Source: Bipolaris cookei
Taxonomy: Eukaryota > Ascomycota > Dothideomycetes > Pleosporales > Pleosporaceae
DNA: 64,000 bases
Reading direction: 5' to 3'
Assembly: GCA_002286855.1 (NCBI GenBank)
Contig: NRSV01000029.1
Coordinates: 310,832-374,831 of the forward strand
Part shown: piece after piece, positions 1 to 12,100 of the stretch
Numbering within the stretch: the first letter of the stretch is position 1
Layout: every line of letters starts with the position of its first letter
Notes under the pieces: model-generated
The model's input: the letters and a program-made list of their open reading frames with translations, nothing else
What the model was told of the DNA's origin: nothing
Database searches by the model: none
Position numbers and translations under genes: made by a program

Positions 1-694
1 TGTACACCGTACAACTAGCTGTATTGACTTAGACATCTTGCTAACACCAAACGCTGGCTAGCCAATAGAGTCCATTCAACACTAATAGCATCTCCAAGAA
101 TACCCAAGAAGTACTCTTAAACTAAGAAGTAGCACGAAACCATAATCATCTAAATAGTGGTCCGTGAGCCCAGCTTCGAGAAGCCTAGCCGCCGCATACA
201 AAACAACACCAAGAGGACAACGACACGAGGGTCCCTTGGCTAGATCACATGCACACTACAAGTTTCTCATATTTTAGAAAGTTTTACATCTTTTAGTTTG
301 TATACCCTTGAGGGCAGTACTCTAAACAAGGTCGTATCTGCATCTCCAGATTGCATTCTCAGAGAGCGGGCGGGGTTCCATCCAGACCAGATCATTCCAG
401 AGCATACCATCCTTCCAATGAGAACCCGTAGGTCTCGCCATTTTCAAACATCGTAGTGTAGTAGTATAGAAAAGCAAGATGACAAAAAAAAAGAACCGAA
501 ATACTCCTAGCGCCTTTTGCCCCCAAGTGGTCCCCTTCTTTTTGGGAAATTCCTTCTTGTCACCAAACGTCAATGACGTGCACCGCACACAAACGACCAG
601 CGCCCGCGCCGCGAGAAGGGGGATATGTCATGAAAATTTCTCGCTTCAAGTACAGAAAAATAAAAGCAGAAGAAGGAGAAAAAGAAAAGATTCT
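1..694. other. No gene seen, left edge
   Basis: I see no credible gene here. Open frames on both strands are short and of odd composition, and none has recognisable motifs or splice structure. It may hold the 3' flank of the small minus-strand frame at 695-952. Confidence 0.5.
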
Positions 695-952
695 TCAGTT
701 TGTGACTCTCCGGATGACGTCGCCCGGTCTCGGCATGACTTGTCTTTGGGGCGAGAACATTTGCGACATGGATTGTTGTTGTTGCGGCGACATGGAGATG
801 GTGTAGCGCGGGCTCATGGGCGAAGTCAGAGAGGACTTGCGGGCGGCTGTGTTGACGGTGGTTGTAATTGAAATGGGAGAGGGCGTGGGTGCGGATGAAG
901 TTGCGGTCTTGAGGAAGACACGGGCGGGGGGAAACTGGCTGATCGGAGGCAT
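695..952 (-). CDS. Possible small Ser/Pro/Gln-rich protein, 85 aa
   Basis: A single-exon frame of 85 codons runs from ATG at 952 to TGA at 695-697. The product is rich in Ser, Thr, Pro and Gln, with the phrases PPISQFPPARVFL near the start, a short run of four Gln, and PRPGDVIRRVTN at the end. It has no signal peptide, membrane segment or known domain. The composition resembles small disordered proteins often predicted in Pleosporales, but I cannot name a family. The long flank on its 5' side (953-3618) is non-coding and contains CT repeats, as promoter regions often do. It may equally be a chance frame. No function is proposed. Confidence 0.4.
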   Translation of the reverse strand: MPPISQFPPARVFLKTATSSAPTPSPISITTTVNTAARKSSLTSPMSPRYTISMSPQQQQSMSQMFSPQRQVMPRPGDVIRRVTN

Positions 953-1782
953 GGTGTGTAGTTGAGAGAGTGGCGGTCTAGGCCTTGTGTAGGATACAAA
1001 ATATTGATGTTGGTGTCGTTGTAGTAGTAGATGAATGCGCGTTTAATATGCAAGTGTTCTTGGGTGTGATGGAAGTATTTCCGAGAAAAGGGTGACGTTG
1101 GTGGTTGTTGATTGATGGAGGGTCGATTCCGCTATTTGGGCCTTTGGCACTCGATGATGTTATGGCAGTGTGAGTCGTACGTAGTGCTTTGCAGGGAGAG
1201 GATAAAAAGCAAGCTAGATAGGGTGCAGAACACGAGGGCTGATCTTATATATTGGTGAGTCGATCCAATCTTGACTCACCCTCCACCTCGTCCGTCCATC
1301 CACCCGCCCAGCCCATTACCCTTGACCCACCACCGACACACACGATCTGTTTCCGCATCCTCGGCGCAAAGCCCGCGTCAGAGTCACGAGCCGGCGCCCC
1401 GGTTCTAGTGTGCCATGCACAGGCGAGGTTAACTGGGCCGGCTATGACATGTGATGTGAAGGCCACACCGTTTGGAGCTACCACACTTATGGCGGCCAAA
1501 AGGTTATAGGTCACCCCACATGCAACCCACCTACCGATCACTTCCCCCGGACATACTAAGTCTGTACATCCATACTCCAGACTACCTATACATCCAATGC
1601 CTGCACAGGGTGTCACGCAAAACCCGCGCTTTCTCAACCACGGGAGCCCAATCGGTCCATCATCGCCCGCCCACCTGTATTGGTTCCGGTGTGTGCGTGC
1701 AGATAGACATATCCGGTGCATGCAGCCTTTTCCTCTCATACCTCTCCTCCCCTTATCCGGTGAATTAGCTTCGATCAATCAG

Positions 1783-1833
1783 CATATCCGGCCGCGTGAG
1801 CAAGGCACCATATCCGGATCGCGTGAGCAAGGC
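1783..1833. repeat. Direct repeat, two copies of about 25 bases
   Basis: Two head-to-tail copies begin with CATATCCGG and end with GCGTGAGCAAGGC, differing at only one or two positions. TATCCGG also occurs at 1710-1716 and 1754-1760. Confidence 0.8.
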
Positions 1834-1896
1834 GAGAGAGAGAAGAAAAAAAACCGGCGCAATCTTTTCCGTTTACTTGCGATATTTTTCCCAATT

Positions 1897-1920
1897 TCTC
1901 TCTCTCTCTCTCTCTCTCTC
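1897..1920. repeat. (TC)12 microsatellite
   Basis: Twelve uninterrupted TC dinucleotides followed by a short T run. Pyrimidine tracts like this are common in fungal promoters, but no nearby start codon can be tied to it. Confidence 0.9.
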
Positions 1921-3618
1921 TTTTTCCCGATCGTACTACTGCATGTCTCATACTGTAAAACACTCTAGCTCCCGCTGTATACCCCGCGGCTCCTTGGCTC
2001 ACTCAATCTCAAAGACGCGATGCGACGATGCGTAGCCTGTGCCTTTACACCACCACCTTACCACCGGTCCAAATCCACGCCCGCATTGCATGGGATCCAG
2101 TCTCTCCCATAGGGCCCTCAACCTGACACAGAAACAGCACATGCATCCCTCACCGCCGTTGTGCGCATACGTACGTGCAATGCGACTACGTGGGGGAACA
2201 ATGGGAGGGGGTGGGAAGGAAAAGAGGCGTACATATTGGCGGCCGCCAGTCCAGTAACCTTGCGCACGTTAGACGTTGACAGTTGCACTTGACCCCAAAA
2301 GCCCGTTGTAGTAATCGCCCATATCCCCCCACCCCCCGCCTCTAACTCGACGGTCTCTCCTTTTCCTAATACCAAGATACAAAATAAACACGCATACCTT
2401 GCATCCGTCCCTACCGCCCAAATGGGCCAAGCCAGCCAAGCCCGCTCCGCATAGTATAGGCGGGTACACAGGATACACTACCTGAAGCTGTTTCTGTGCG
2501 AGGCCGGCGCTGGGACCTGTCCTCTTAGGGGTTTGCCCTTTCATCACATCTTGATACTCTGACACTCTGACAGATAAACTGGATCCCCGCTACTGCTCTT
2601 GGCTCCCTTTGTTCATGCAACACACACATCTTACTAAGTAACTAAACCCACAGACACTTTTTTTAACACACAGACATGCCCAGATTCAGTAACACCGAGC
2701 CTTCCATCTAATACTGTCTGTGAACCAACTCTGTTTATGCCATCAACAGCTTGGGCCCCTGTTTGGCATGTGGGCTGCGGGGTGGTGTCGTATCTGCCAA
2801 ATCTTGTGTTTGAAAGTCGGCCGCCTGCGTTTGAAGATGCGGCTGTGCCAAGGCCTTGCTGCTTTGGGTTGGCTCTGTTTCGAGCTAATATTATGGTTAT
2901 CACATGTAAGTACTAGATGATGACCGAAAGGCTGAGTTAAGCTTGGGCTGCAAGTTGTAAGCTTTTGTGGGCCATGTGAAGGGGTCATAGGGTAGGTAGG
3001 TGTGTGTATGTGTCTCTGGAGAGATGGCTGTGGGGGTTACGCCTAACGGTCATCTTGCGCGTACAAAGCGTACGAAGGTGGGTTGATGTACAATGACTGT
3101 GACATTGAGATTATGACGTTTTCTTCAACAGCATAGTATAGTCCATCTAACTTCAAATCTGTCCGTTGTCTTTCGTAGAGCGCTTGCATGCAGATCCCTA
3201 AAAAAGCACAGTGTGCGGCGTGCTTGGAGGGTGTAGTGGGAGCCAACCACAACAAAGGCTGTGGCGCCTCGGTATGAACCAGTGGGAGAGCTCTAGCTCC
3301 AGCTCCCTAGTCAACTGTACCATAAGCACCCACATCCACACACATCCGCATTTGCATTCATGGTACGACATGTCATATCATATTACTTTTCTAATATACA
3401 AAGTTATCCATCTTTTCGGCATTATATCCAATTCGTCAAAACAACTTGTCCTCCCTGCAACATGCAACAGCCTCGTCTAGAGCAATTGCCGTACACAAAG
3501 CCACCAACGCCAACACACTGTTGCTACATGTCATGCACGTGCATGTCCTATTGGCATGCTACCACACTCGTATAGCATGAACATCCCAAGCCTTTTGTAT
3601 CGTAGGTGCTCGAGGTGT

Positions 3619-4557
3619 CTAGGCCTTGGTCTTGGCCTTGGGAGTGCCGCTGCGAACGCGTTTCGCTTCGGGCCGTTGGAGGTGCGAGGCGGGAATCCAG
3701 CTCTCGTCATAGGCCTTGGCTCCAGAAGTGACAGCGGGGCCATCGGCACCGACAACTGCAACCTGGTCGGCAGGGTTGACCTTCTTGCTCTGGCCCGAAG
3801 ACATCCTGGCGCGCTCACCACCCTTGCCATGGCCCTTCTTCTGAGGGAAGAAAGTGCTGATCCAGGTGTTGTAGATGAAGTAGACGGTTCCACCAAAGGC
3901 ACCAAGGACTACAAGGTAAAGGAAGAGGCTAGAGGCGCAAGTCAGTCATGGCTTAATTGTACAGGTATGGCAGATCTACGGGAAACGTACATCTGAGGAT
4001 CAAAGAAGCTGTTGGGGGCCTCGACAATGCTGACAGTCTGGTTGTAAGCGGGAACAGTGAATACGGCATTGCTGGTGTCCTTCAACACGGTGATGAGTTC
4101 CAAGCGTAGGTTCTGGGGGTGCATGTCGATCGTGAAGCTGTAAGGAACAGTCTCCTCGGCGCCTGCAGGAATCTCGATCGAGTAGCGCTTCGAAGTAAGG
4201 TTGCGGACGATTTGGGATTTGCCGGCAACCTCAGTGACGAGCGAGCCGCCAACAACAGCAACGCCAATGGGCGTGGGCTCATTGTTAGTGACGGAAAGAC
4301 GCGCCTCGGTGGCATGGCCGTTGACGAGCTTCACGCCAAAAATTTCAGCCTGCGGGAATGAGACGGAGACGGCGACATTGAGATTGGGCGTCTGCGGCTC
4401 CTTGACTTGCTCTTGGACCTTTTCAGCCTGAGAATTGGTGGTTAGCCATCTGATGTCATGTGTCGTCACAACATATCAAACTCACATCAGCTGCGACAAA
4501 GGCACCAAGTGCGCGCAAGGAGAGCAGGAGCAGAGTAGAGGATCGCCAATTGACCAT
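3619..4557 (-). CDS. IRC22: IRC22 / TRAP-alpha family ER membrane protein
   Basis: Three exons: 4486-4557, 3991-4427 and 3619-3928, giving 272 aa. All joins use GT-AG and keep frame. The first exon is almost exactly a signal peptide (MVNWRSSTLLLL onward, ending AAD). A lumenal beta-rich domain of the TRAP-alpha/SSR1 type follows (about residues 25-170), then one hydrophobic segment (FLYLVVLGAFGGTVYFIY) and a basic cytosolic tail containing KKGHGKGGERARM and ending in alternating Lys/Thr. This is the layout of fungal Irc22, an ER membrane protein related to the translocon-associated protein alpha subunit. The second intron separates the lumenal domain from the membrane span. It diverges from the CCCH gene at 5498 across a 940-base shared upstream region. 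The name rests on family layout, so the exact cellular role is inferred. Confidence 0.88.
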
Positions 4558-5188
4558 GATGGAGGCGCTGCAAAAGGATGGGATGGTAAGAATACAGAAG
4601 AGGGGTGTGGGAAGAGAGATGGTGGAATTCGAACGTGGCTTCTGGCGAGTGACGTCCGGGCGCCGTTGAGTCTTGGCGAACGTAACGACAGCCGCGGCAG
4701 CGGAAAGCCGACGCTAGGTAGTTGGCTGACATGAGCAACCACAGCCGCCAACCCCATGTTTCTTCGCACACACGCGACATCTTTCTCTCTTCGCCTCTGA
4801 CACGACGTTTTGCAAATAGCGACACACCATGACAAATCTGCCTTGTCGCGTTGCCGCTCTGCAAATATAGCCTCTTTGCGCATGTCTAAGCGCCAAAACG
4901 CGAGGGATAGACTGACCACGCCACCTATTCCTGCCAATGCAAAGCTTACCAACGGCGGCTATTCGCCTGCGGCTTCGTGCGCCTAGTGGTTGCATTTGTC
5001 CCTAACGACACCGACATGTACTGTACATAGACAAATGCCTTTCTGCCGGTAGCTTGCATTGCATCTTTTTTACACCGTCCAGGGTATACTAACCATTGAC
5101 CGTTTTCCGTTGTCTGTTTTCTGTTTCTATTGCTCGTCCCTCAATACCTTTCCTAGTGTCTGTTCCTCATTCCCGTTTCCCGTGTCCC

Positions 5189-5229
5189 GTTTTCTGTTTT
5201 CTGTTTTCTGTTTTCTGTTTTCTGTTTTC
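5189..5229. repeat. Heptamer repeat (GTTTTCT)n
   Basis: Five full copies and one partial copy of the seven-base unit GTTTTCT lie head to tail in the region upstream of the CCCH gene. The flanks carry degenerate copies. Confidence 0.9.
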
Positions 5230-5275
5230 GCTTTTTTGTATTCTGAATCTTGTCTTCATTGCCACTAGAAGCGTC

Positions 5276-5281
5276 TATAAA
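5276..5281 (+). promoter_or_regulatory. Candidate TATA box of the CCCH gene
   Basis: TATAAA lies about 217 bases upstream of the ATG at 5498. The distance allows a 5' UTR of normal length, but no transcript start can be seen. Confidence 0.25.
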
Positions 5282-5497
5282 GCTCTGTCCCTCACCCCCG
5301 TTTGCTCCTGCCCATCTTTTATTTCCCCGTGAACCGTGGAAAGAGCGTTCGGCTGCCTGTCCCACGTTACCTTGTTACACTCTACCTTTCTCGCCTTGAC
5401 ACGCGCAGTAGCCTCGCACAACAACCTTTTTCTCTCCACCTTGCAATAAACACACACCTCCCTCTATCACCTACGCCTCTCACCTGATCATCTCAGC

Positions 5498-7340
5498 ATG
5501 GCACTCCCACCCGATGCCCCCAGTGGCATCATTTCTCCCTCGACGCTTCAGACTGATAACGATCTAGATGTGCTCAGCAAGCGCTTCGAGCAGCTTAACC
5601 AATTAGAAGAGGAGAAGACCAAATTCATGACTGTATGTCTCGAAGAAAAATTCTTCTGCAACCGGTCTGACTTGTTAATAGGAGCTCCTCGTACGCTATG
5701 AATATGTCGTTCAACAGAACCAGGCCATGCTTGCCGAACGTAACCGCGATCGCGAGTGGATCTTTCAATGTTTAGCAGAAAAGCAACACTACGAAAGGGT
5801 TGCGGGCATCATACAGCAGGCTGTGGTGAGTCAACCCGAAGCCATACGATGCAAGCTGTGCATCTGCCGTCATCATAGCACAAGACTAACATGTGAGTAT
5901 CAGGTGGACAACTCCTTCGTTGTCGTACTAATTGACGGCGATGATATGATGGTTAGTTGTTTCGCCAAAAACCCACTTCTGCCTTGCTGATCAAGCGACC
6001 AGTTTTTTGATGAGTTTGTACGCGAAGGTGCAAACGGCGGTCGCCGCGCCGCCTCGAAGCTGCACGCCGCCGTTCAAAACTATATGCAAGACCAGAGCGA
6101 AAACACCCGCAACACCACCCCACTCGGATTGCACATCGTTTGTCGGATTTACGCCAATGTCAAGGGCATCGCTGAAGAGCTTGTGCGTACAAGTGTCATC
6201 CCTGACATTACCTGTTTCGAAGACTTTGTGCGTGGATTCACAACAGGCAAGACATTGTTCGATATTGTCGATGTAGGGGCGCATGATGATTGCGCCAACG
6301 AGAAGATCATTGGTGAGTATACTGAGTGCACATCTTGTGGCAATTCAGCACGCTGACAAGATGCAGAGTCTTTTAAACTTTACTTTCAAGATTACCATTG
6401 CTGCCGTTTGTTATTCGGTTGCTCTTACAACGAGGGGTATGCACGACTTCTTGAACACCACTCTAATCAAGAGAGTTTGCGTGACAAAGTGGTGCTCATT
6501 GGAGGCCCTCTTTGTGATAAAGACCTGGTTCCACTACCGTACAAGGCGAAAAGGCTTCCAGGCATCTTTCGTGAGCCCAAATACGCAACATGGGGAGCTG
6601 GGCCTGTTTTGGGAGCCCTTTCGCCAGCTTTTGTCCCTGCTAAAAATGGAGCCGAAACAAAAGGTAGCCCAAGCAGCTTCGTCACATCAACAGGTCTTCC
6701 ATTTCGGTTTCCAGCACCCGCGCCTACACGGCCACTGAGCAGTTCATCAGTCTGGGAAAGCCCTCTCCCCAAAGGTGCTGTGTTGAGCCATATGACCAGA
6801 ACTCCATCGACTTCAACCTTGGCTTCTGATGGCCTGCCTGCACAGAGACCCATTGCAGCGCCTATGAACTACGCCGCTAAAGCCGCAGCTCCTCCACCCC
6901 CAAAGTCCAAGTCGCCCACCTACAGGCCTGCCAACCGCGAAGAGATCATCGCCCGCAACCGCGCAGGGAAGCGTGTCGACCCACCCTGCAAAGACTATGA
7001 CAAATCGGAGGTTGACCGCGTCAAGAAGATGAAACTCTGCAACATCCATTTTCTCCGCAAGGAGTGTCCCTACGGAGACACTTGCACTCATCTCCACGCC
7101 TACAAGCCCACTGAAAGCGAGATTGCTACACTTCGTCTGGTGGCGCGCATGGCGCCCTGTATAAATGGCAGTATCTGCCAGGACATCAAGTGCATCTACG
7201 GTCACCGGTGCCCTGCGCCTCGGCATAAGACTAACCATGCCAAGGGTACCAAGAATTGTATTTTTGGCGACTTATGCAAGTTCTCGGGAGAGTTGCATGA
7301 CATTGACATGAATATTGTGAAGACTCTGGTCATACACTAA
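5498..7340 (+). CDS. CCCH zinc-finger protein with conserved fungal N-terminal domain
   Basis: Five exons: 5498-5632, 5682-5825, 5904-5951, 6003-6312 and 6367-7340, giving 536 aa. The 48-base third exon encodes VDNSFVVVLIDGDDMM, which leads into an N-terminal alpha/beta domain with FDEFVREG and LFDIVDVG. A Ser/Pro/Ala-rich linker follows. Near residues 434-455 there is a clear C-x8-C-x5-C-x3-H finger (CNIHFLRKECPYGDTCTHLH). Two weaker Cys/His clusters follow (APCINGSICQDIKCIYGHRC and NCIFGDLCKFSGELH). Proteins of this layout are annotated in filamentous fungi as CCCH zinc-finger, DNA- or RNA-binding proteins. RNA binding is the usual role of the C-x8-C-x5-C-x3-H finger; targets are unknown. 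The N-terminal part contains a coiled stretch (EQLNQLEEEKTKF). Frame is kept at every join. Confidence 0.87.
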
Positions 7341-7583
7341 GACGTGGTGTCGGCGTTTCTTGGCTAAGGTGTGTATAGGTGGCAGACAGTGGGAGTGGTT
7401 ACAGTATGGTACTTGTTATGTAGATGAATGTTCTCCAATACCCAATGATTTTCAAGATATGCTACTTGTAAATTCTTACCCGGGGATAATGTGGTTGTAT
7501 AATACACGATGATAGTTCTCAACAAAGGTCTTCTCTATGCTCTTGTAACCCTTGTGTTCCCCACCTAAGAAAAAAAAGACAAT

Positions 7584-8643
7584 TCACTTCTTCTTCCACT
7601 CCTCAAACTCCTCGTCCAAATGCGATTTCAGCGCCGCAAACTTGTTTTTGAAATTTTGTCCGCAACGCCAACACTTCATGTCCCAGCTTGGCCAGTCCTC
7701 CGGACGAAATCTCGCGCTCCCTTCCTCGAGTGGAAAGTCGTGCAATTGCACCAGGAAACTTGTATTGAAGCTCAGATAGTGCTTCTTGTGTTTCATCCAC
7801 GGCGAATGCATATCGCGACTAAACACGTGAATGTGTAAGTGGTTCATAGAAGGATGCGTATGCACGCCTGTCACTATTTCTTTTGTCCAGTCACGACCTT
7901 GTGGAAGCAGAGCGGCCCGCTTGGATGGCGATGGTGGATCGGAACTGGACATGAGGGTTTCTAGGGCGGTGTTGTACGGCGCATCTGATGTGCTGCCCTC
8001 GCCGTATTGGCGGCGGAGCTCATATGCTGCTAGCTCTACCAGACGCGTGATGCGGGTTCTTACTGTGTTGAGAAAGGCGGTGTCGGTGGAGAGGGCGTGC
8101 AGGGGGTGTTGGATGTGGTAGGTACGTTTGCGTGGGATGAGGAGAAGGTGTACGCTGCATCATCTTATTTTAGTAACGTATATATATTTGGGTTTTGGAG
8201 AGTGGTTCGTAAGCAGACGGACCTTGCTTTTGGGTATTTGTCGGTTATTACGACAAAGTCGTCGTCGTATTCGAGAACTCTTCCCTCAGGATTCGTCTCG
8301 GGGGTTTCGATGTAGACCCCCAGTCCATCACGGGGGTCCCAGCGTTTTGAGAGTTTGACGTCTTGCTTGGTGGTACTTGGGAAGTTGGCGGCGGCTATGC
8401 GAGCTGGAGGTGGTTTTGGTCGCTTGGATTGCGACATGAGTTCTGTGACTGTGTTGTGAGTTGAAGTTGCTTGGGGAGTTGGGTGAAATCGTGCAGAAAC
8501 GTACATGCGCTGGGGCGCTTTTGGGAGCCTGCATCCCTGGTAGATTGAGGCTGATTAGGCGTTTCTGTGCCATTTATCTCCTCTGCTGTGATCGCGTCGC
8601 GGGGTTGTTGCGCGCTAAGGTCGTGATTGTTGTTTGTGGACAT
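7584..8643 (-). CDS. HNT3: Aprataxin-like HIT-domain DNA repair hydrolase
   Basis: Three exons: 8505-8643, 8223-8448 and 7584-8154, giving 311 aa. Aprataxin removes AMP from 5' ends left by failed DNA ligation, in the nucleus. The HIT domain begins with KRWDPRDGLGVYIE. The catalytic histidine triad is in HPSMNHLHIHVFSRD, and SVHLLLIPR is the typical preceding strand. The C-terminal zinc-binding module shows CWRCGQNF followed by LKSHLDEEFEEW, as in Hnt3/APTX. The first exon is a disordered leader, and AFTELMS is the usual junction phrase of fungal homologues, which fixes the first acceptor. The forkhead-associated domain of animal aprataxin is absent, as in yeasts. It diverges from the DHX57-like helicase with 461 bases between starts. 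Confidence 0.88.
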
Positions 8644-9104
8644 GATTGTTCAGAAACTATCATGTGGTGACTGGTAGAATTTTGGGGTCCTCTCACGTAT
8701 GTTTCTGTACAAAATTGAAAACAAGCTGCTGACAATGGATTGTTCAGTGGTTTGGCGCAACGACATATCGCGTTGATAGGCGATGACGATGAGGCTCACA
8801 ACAGGTGGCTCGAGCGTACCGAGGCATCCCTGCAACCATCGGAATTTCGGATTGCGTGCAACATTCAAGTGTCTCGCTGCCACATTCGAAATGGCTACAG
8901 CACAATCCACAGCCACCTCCTCTTCGAACAAGTGCACTGATAACTGGTGGTGGGATTTTGGTGATTGATCCCTTTTGCTAGCGTGAGAGCCCTTCACTAC
9001 CCGCGAACACAGGAGACATCTTTGTCCATCGCTCCCCCTTCCGAAGCACATACATCTGTCCATGGATATTACTAGACGCGACAACTTGTTCCTACTCCGA
9101 CACA
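8644..9104. other. Shared upstream region, aprataxin and helicase
   Basis: A 461-base divergent region. A long minus-strand frame here (up to 174 codons) overlaps the helicase start and has no family signal, so I do not call it. No distinct promoter motif stands out. Confidence 0.5.
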
Positions 9105-12100
9105 ATGCCAAAGAACGCACACCCGCCCCGCAGTAAACCTGCCAAGAAGTCAGTCCCGCCCGAAGAAGACACAAGCTTCATTGTGTTTGGCGACGGCAAA
9201 GCCAAAAAGAAAAAGGGTGAAAGCTCTGGTGGAGACGCAGCCCAAAATGACGGCAAAGGAAAAGGCAAGGGAGGAGCCATACAGCCTGAAGATGGGCCTA
9301 AAAGGCCAGATACTCTGACTTTGATAGCTGGCGCATCATGGACTGGGAAATTGCCTGTCAATCTATTGTCAGAGCATTTCCAAAAGCAACAGTGGGCCAA
9401 GCCAGACTATCGCATTGTACGGATATTCTTTCAAAGCAGATGCATCGCAGCTGATGTTTTGTAGCGCAAGGATGGCGACAAGCATTTTGCCTATGCTGTG
9501 GTGTTGTCCAAGGTGAACCAGAAGACACGAGAGACGACGACTCTGCCGCCAATCAAGATCCCCACCGAACTCGAAGAGCAAGCACACCAACCTACCGCTG
9601 TTGAAGCTCGCAACTTCGCTGCTGCATATACCCTCTTTCGTGTCGCCAGCGCTAAGAACCTGCACATGATGCTTCCGCCGACCTATAAAGATTTGTGGAA
9701 AGGACAGTTTACGGAACTGAAAAAGAGGGATGAGCAGGAAGGAAAAGGCTGGATGTACGAAGCCGACCCATTCTTTGGCTTTGCTGAAAGAGAAAAGGCT
9801 CGGGAGACAGCTGCCAAAGCACGCGAGAAGAAGCAGAAAGAACAGGCAGAGGCTCAGAAGGCACACAATCAGCAGCCTGGCGCGGTCATGCCTGGGTCTT
9901 CAAAGGAGTCTGCGCCAGGCAGGAACTTGATGAAGGGATGGGAACGTGTGCCAAAGATTGAGTTAGGAAAGCGGACAAGAAAAGAAGCGGAGCGTTTGAT
10001 CCGCCGCGATGCCCTCTGGAACCCGAACGGTGTAGAGATGAACGCGGCTACAAAGGCTAGGTTGGTCGGAGAAATCGCTGATCTTGGGTTTCGAAAAAGC
10101 CACGTCGAAGAGGCAGCCGACATCTGCAAAGACCGCGAGGAAATCATCGAATGGCTCCTTATCCACGTGCCAGAGGATGATCTTCCATCTTGGTCTTTAC
10201 CCGAAGGTTATGTTGCCGGTGTTAGTATGGCTAGCACAAACCTTAAGCGCGAGGGTGCTGTGAAGCGTCTAGCAGCTGCCGGATACGCTGTAGACCTATG
10301 TGAAGAAGCCTTCGATAGTCAGGGTGGTGATGAAAGAAAAGCGGCAGCTCTTTTGCAGGCTCGCCTTCTCCGACCAGAAGAGGATGACAATAGCATATTG
10401 CAAGAACTGGCAGATCTTTCGCTGTCAGAGGGGACGTCAGAGGAAGCATCAGAGGAAGATCCATGGGAAGTGGAGATGTCATCACTGGAAGCGATATATG
10501 ATCGCCTCTTTTCACGACCCACTCCAGAAGCATGCCGGATTGAATTGGACGTCAAACAACAGGGTAAACGGCTCATTTTACAAGTCCGAAAGCCATATGG
10601 TCCTTACCCCGCTGTTGTACCAATAATCACATTCGAAGCTGCCATCCCAGCCTACATTCGCCTAAGCATCATCAGACAAGCCCTCCTTCACGCAGAGGCA
10701 AATTTCATTGGCATGCCCATGGTATATGATATCGTGGACTGGATCCAAACGAATGCTGGTGATATTTTCCAAAATCCAGGAAAATTATCAGATGTCTCTT
10801 CCGGACTTGCTGCAGCGGACCATATGTCCGAACAATCAAGTCAGAAACGAAAGGCAAAGGGCAAACCTCGTAAACCTATCGATTGGACACCGGCGACTCC
10901 GGCAAGTCAAAACGCGCTGGCCACTTGGCAAGCTAAGCAAGATACTCCGGCTCAACAAAAAATGATGGATGCTCGAAAATCGCTTCCTGCCTGGCGTCTA
11001 AGGGAAGATATTGTGCAGACTGTCAACAGATGTAATGTCACTATCATCTCGGGTGAGACGGGTTCGGGAAAATCGACCCAATCAGTACAGTTTGTTTTGG
11101 ATGACTTGATACAGCGGCAGCTTGGTGCCGTAGCGAACATCATTTGTACACAACCTCGACGAATATCCGCTCTCGGTCTCGCTGACCGCGTCGCTGATGA
11201 GCGGTGTTCTCAGGTTGGCGATGAAATTGGTTATACCATCCGTGGAGAATCAAAGCAGAAGCCTGGTACTACCAAGATCACATTTGTCACAACTGGTGTT
11301 CTTCTCAGGCGACTCCAAACTTCGGGCGGAAATGCCGATGATGTTGTTGCTGCACTGGCAGACGTGAGCCATGTTGTGGTAGATGAAGTACACGAGCGCA
11401 GTCTGGACACCGACTTCTTGCTCGTTCTGCTACGCCAAATTCTACGGCAACGCAGAGATCTCAAGGTCATCCTCATGAGTGCCACACTCGATGCTGCGGT
11501 CTTCGAGGCCTATTTCAAGGAGGTAGGACCCGTGGGTCGTGTGGAAATTGAAGGTCGCACCCACCCTGTAACTGACTACTACCTGGACGACATTCTTCAC
11601 TTTACTGGATTCAAAGGGTACGGAATGGGTGAGGAAGATGACTCCGGAGACAAGGGATTTTCTGCAAACCTCCGTAGTATTGGATTCGGCATCAATTATG
11701 ACTTGATTGCTGATACCGTTCGCCATATCGACCATCAACTAGGGTCTAAGGATGGCGGTATTTTGATCTTCCTGCCTGGTACCATGGAGATTGATCGAAC
11801 TCTCCAGGCGTTAAACCAGTTTGCCAACCTACATGCACTGCCTCTGCATGCATCCCTTTTGCCAATTGAGCAAAAACGCGTCTTCCCTCCTGCACCCCAT
11901 GGCAAACGAAAGGTCATTGCATGTACCAATGTTGCGGAGACGTCTATCACGATTGAGGATATTGTCGCTGTCATCGATACAGGCAGAGTCAAAGAGACGA
12001 GCTACGACCCACAGAACAACATGGCCCGCCTGGCTGAGACGTGGGCTTCAAGGGCAGCATGCAAGCAGCGACGTGGTCGAGCAGGACGAGTGCGGGCAGG

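Larger units (their letters stand above)
953..3618. other. Long non-coding stretch
   Basis: About 2.7 kb without a gene I can support. It holds a (TC)12 microsatellite at 1897-1920, a near-perfect direct repeat at 1783-1833 and four copies of TATCCGG between 1710 and 1817. Several frames of 70-177 codons exist on both strands, but they lack motifs and overlap each other. It may contain long UTRs or a non-coding RNA; nothing in the sequence decides. Confidence 0.5.
4558..5497. other. Shared upstream region of IRC22 and the CCCH gene
   Basis: No gene is seen in this divergent intergenic region. It holds a (GTTTTCT)n minisatellite at 5189-5229 and a TATAAA at 5276-5281, about 220 bases before the CCCH start codon. 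The frames present are low in complexity and show no family signal. Confidence 0.5.

Noticed and set aside
4620..4640. A TTCGAA word that could be a tRNA T-loop.
   Set aside because: The flanks cannot fold into a tRNA cloverleaf, and no A box lies at the right distance. I found no tRNA or rRNA gene in the window.
8650..9174. A 174-codon minus-strand frame.
   Set aside because: It overlaps the start of the helicase and the shared promoter and has no recognisable motif.
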